A DNA stretch of 64,000 nt, taken from Roseateles noduli (lineage in GTDB: Bacteria; Pseudomonadota; Gammaproteobacteria; Burkholderiales; Burkholderiaceae_C). The notes beneath the pieces were generated by a model. It had not been told where the DNA came from, ran no database searches, and was given only the letters and a program-made list of their open reading frames with translations. The first letter of the stretch is position 1; every line of letters begins with the position of its first letter. The translations under genes and the position numbers were made by a program. Positions 62,464-64,000 of the stretch are shown piece by piece. The stretch lies in the NCBI GenBank assembly GCA_002205125.1, contig NIOE01000015.1, positions 124,001 to 188,000 on the forward strand. The letters run 5' to 3'.

Positions 62464-64000
62464 CCGCATGCGCCACCGGCCGCGGGCGCTTCGTCAATGC
62501 GGTGCCGAGCTTGGTGCTCAGCTTCATCCGGTTGTTGATGGCCCAGCCGCTGGCGTCCAGGATGGGACCGAGGCTGCGCTGACGCAGCTTGAGCCAGGCG
62601 ATCAGCATGCTCGGCCCGGAGATCGACAGCACGATGCCCAGCACCGCCAGCGGGATCCACCAACCGAGGTCCACGAAGCGCCCGAACACGCCGACGATGA
62701 CCGTGCTGATGCTGCCGAGTGCGACGCCGATCGCCGCGACGGTACCGACGTCGACACGCCGTCCGGGGACGCCGAGTCCCGGCAGTCCCGCCGCACCGGC
62801 GCCCGTCGTTCCAGCGGCGCCCAAGGCACCAGGGGCGCCGCCGGGCACGGTCGGCGCGACCGCGGCGGCCGTGCCCGGCTGATCCGCCGTCGCGATGCGC
62901 CCCGCGAGATGGCCCATGCGGCCCTGCTGCGTCGTGTCGCTCGCCGCCGCACGTTTGGCGACCTGATCCTCGACCAGCCGCACCAGCTTCTTGTACGGCG
63001 ACAGGAAGGCCTGGCCGACGCTGATCGGGTTCTCGATCACCTTGACGATGCGCGCGTCCCAGTCGTGGCCGTCGCGGTCGTAGAAGAGCCCGTTGCGTCC
63101 GACGAAGAGAAAGTCGACATCGCCCGCGCTGACCACTGCGACGATGGTGCGCTTCTGGTTCAGGCGCACACACTCGCAGTAGGCGAGGTAGGCCTTCGCC
63201 AGGCCCGCCACCGGCGCGTGCCGCGCGGGATCGGCGACGTCGACGGTCAGCTCGCAGGCGCGGCCGTCGACGAACAGCGTGCCGGCCTGGAACACCGCGC
63301 CGCGGCCCTCGTAGAAATCCTCGAAGGACACGAAGTTGCGCGCCAGTCGCAGCAGGCCGCGCTGAAGCAACAGCAGCTTCTCGAGATCGTTGAGCGCGGC
63401 ATGACGCGGCGCGGCGGCGCGGTCGTCCTCCACCTGCTTCAGCAAGCGCGCGCGCACCTCGTCGAGATGTCCGCCCGGTTGCGCCGCGGCGAGCGCGGCC
63501 ACGACGTCCACGCCGATCGCGGCGACCGGCCCGGACGGCTGTCGCCTCAGCCACTCCCGGCAGGCGCGCACCTCGTCCTTCAACGCCAGCCAGTCGCGCT
63601 CGTCGAGGCTGTCGCCGAAGTCCGACGTCAAGGCCTGCGCGCGCAAGGCGGCGAGCGCCCCGCGCCAGGCGGGATTGGCGCGATCGTCCAGGGGCAGCGC
63701 CGCGCCCGGCGACACGGGCGCGATGGGCATCTGCCTGAGCACGCCGGCTTCCAGCGACAGCAGTCCGGTCGCATGCGCCTTCAGCTGCTCGGGATCGGTC
63801 GCGTTGAGCGTCGCCGCGGCGGACGCGTCGTAGCTCGCAAGCCGGCAGCGCGCGAAGAAGTCCTCGACCTTGTCGTGCACCGCCTGCACCGCCATCGCCG
63901 CGGCGCGACGTCCCGCGCAGCCGGCCTCGGCCTCGCCCTCGCGATGCCAGGCCAGCAGCGCGGACGCCTGCTCGAAGAAGGCCTTGATCCGGGTCTCGTC
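62369..64000 (-). CDS. Unknown membrane protein, N-terminus cut by window edge
   Basis: An open reading frame of at least 543 residues that enters from the right edge without a start codon. The visible part has a soluble helical domain (DERDWLALKDEVRACREWL, LNDLEKLLLLQRGLLRLARN), a beta-rich domain (TLFVDGRACELTVDVADP, DVDFLFVGRNGLFYDRDGHDW, a conserved-looking GRNGLFYDRDGHDWDARI), a Gly/Ala/Pro linker and two hydrophobic helices (VGTVAAIGVALGSISTVIVG, WWIPLAVLGIVLSISGPSML). The family is not recognised. The C-terminal 90 bases overlap mgtC on the other strand. Confidence 0.6.
   Translation of the reverse strand, partial: DETRIKAFFEQASALLAWHREGEAEAGCAGRRAAAMAVQAVHDKVEDFFARCRLASYDASAAATLNATDPEQLKAHATGLLSLEAGVLRQMPIAPVSPGAALPLDDRANPAWRGALAALRAQALTSDFGDSLDERDWLALKDEVRACREWLRRQPSGPVAAIGVDVVAALAAAQPGGHLDEVRARLLKQVEDDRAAAPRHAALNDLEKLLLLQRGLLRLARNFVSFEDFYEGRGAVFQAGTLFVDGRACELTVDVADPARHAPVAGLAKAYLAYCECVRLNQKRTIVAVVSAGDVDFLFVGRNGLFYDRDGHDWDARIVKVIENPISVGQAFLSPYKKLVRLVEDQVAKRAAASDTTQQGRMGHLAGRIATADQPGTAAAVAPTVPGGAPGALGAAGTTGAGAAGLPGLGVPGRRVDVGTVAAIGVALGSISTVIVGVFGRFVDLGWWIPLAVLGIVLSISGPSMLIAWLKLRQRSLGPILDASGWAINNRMKLSTKLGTALTKRPRPVAHAVKLSAPGHRPLAGGPAGHPPSGPRPAGDAAG

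Overview
This 64 kb window comes from a high-GC chromosome of a betaproteobacterium. Gene content and protein style (an alaA-hom-thrC-moeA run, a PIN-PhoH ATPase beside a peroxiredoxin, ssuEADCB, sugar TonB receptors) suggest Burkholderiales near Roseateles/Mitsuaria/Rubrivivax. That placement is an inference from family recognition, not from a search. I see about 54 protein genes and one tRNA, and no rRNA, insertion sequence, integrase, prophage or CRISPR array. Two proteins run off the ends: moeA at the left edge and an unknown membrane protein at the right edge.

Layout. 1-4.7 kb: amino-acid genes on the minus strand (alaA, hom, thrC) followed by moeA. 4.9-8 kb: a Mth938-domain protein, a PrxQ peroxiredoxin and a PIN-PhoH ATPase on the plus strand. 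8-17.4 kb: an MFS exporter, a HAD phosphatase, a secreted M3 peptidase, propionyl-CoA synthetase, an NlpC/P60 wall hydrolase, a proline-rich TonB-like protein and tRNA-Ala(CGC). 17.7-25.2 kb: a sugar-sensing and uptake block, made of an orphan sugar-binding protein co-transcribed with a two-component system and, convergent to it, a TonB-dependent receptor with a FucP-type sugar permease. 25.6-30.1 kb: a tiny membrane ORF, an EEP-ClsB-YbhN phospholipid cluster and a secreted lipase/esterase.

30.2-44.8 kb is a sulfur-scavenging region with two operons on the minus strand. The first is a classical ssuEADCB sulfonate operon. The second is an eight-gene operon that joins a DszC/SfnB-like flavin monooxygenase, MetN-MetI-MetQ-type transport genes, an NtaA/DmoA-type monooxygenase and a second SsuABC-type transporter. 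The two operons share a near-identical 19-bp element at a similar distance upstream, which I regard as the best regulatory lead in the window. An Lrp regulator and a LysE exporter sit between them.

45-53.2 kb is a second sugar module: a TctDE-like two-component system, an AT-rich operator region, a LamB-type porin and a complete ABC glucose-type transporter (binding protein, two permeases, ATPase). Its binding protein is the paralogue of the orphan one at 17.7 kb. 53-64 kb holds a TspO-like membrane protein, a UvrD-type helicase, an unrecognised coupled gene pair, a PBP7-type endopeptidase, a tandem pair of coiled-coil tail-anchored paralogues of unknown function, an SbmA/YddA-type ABC transporter, MgtC and the unknown membrane protein. 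The unknown pairs, the orphan sugar-binding protein with its kinase, and the hybrid sulfur operon are the most promising places for new biology.
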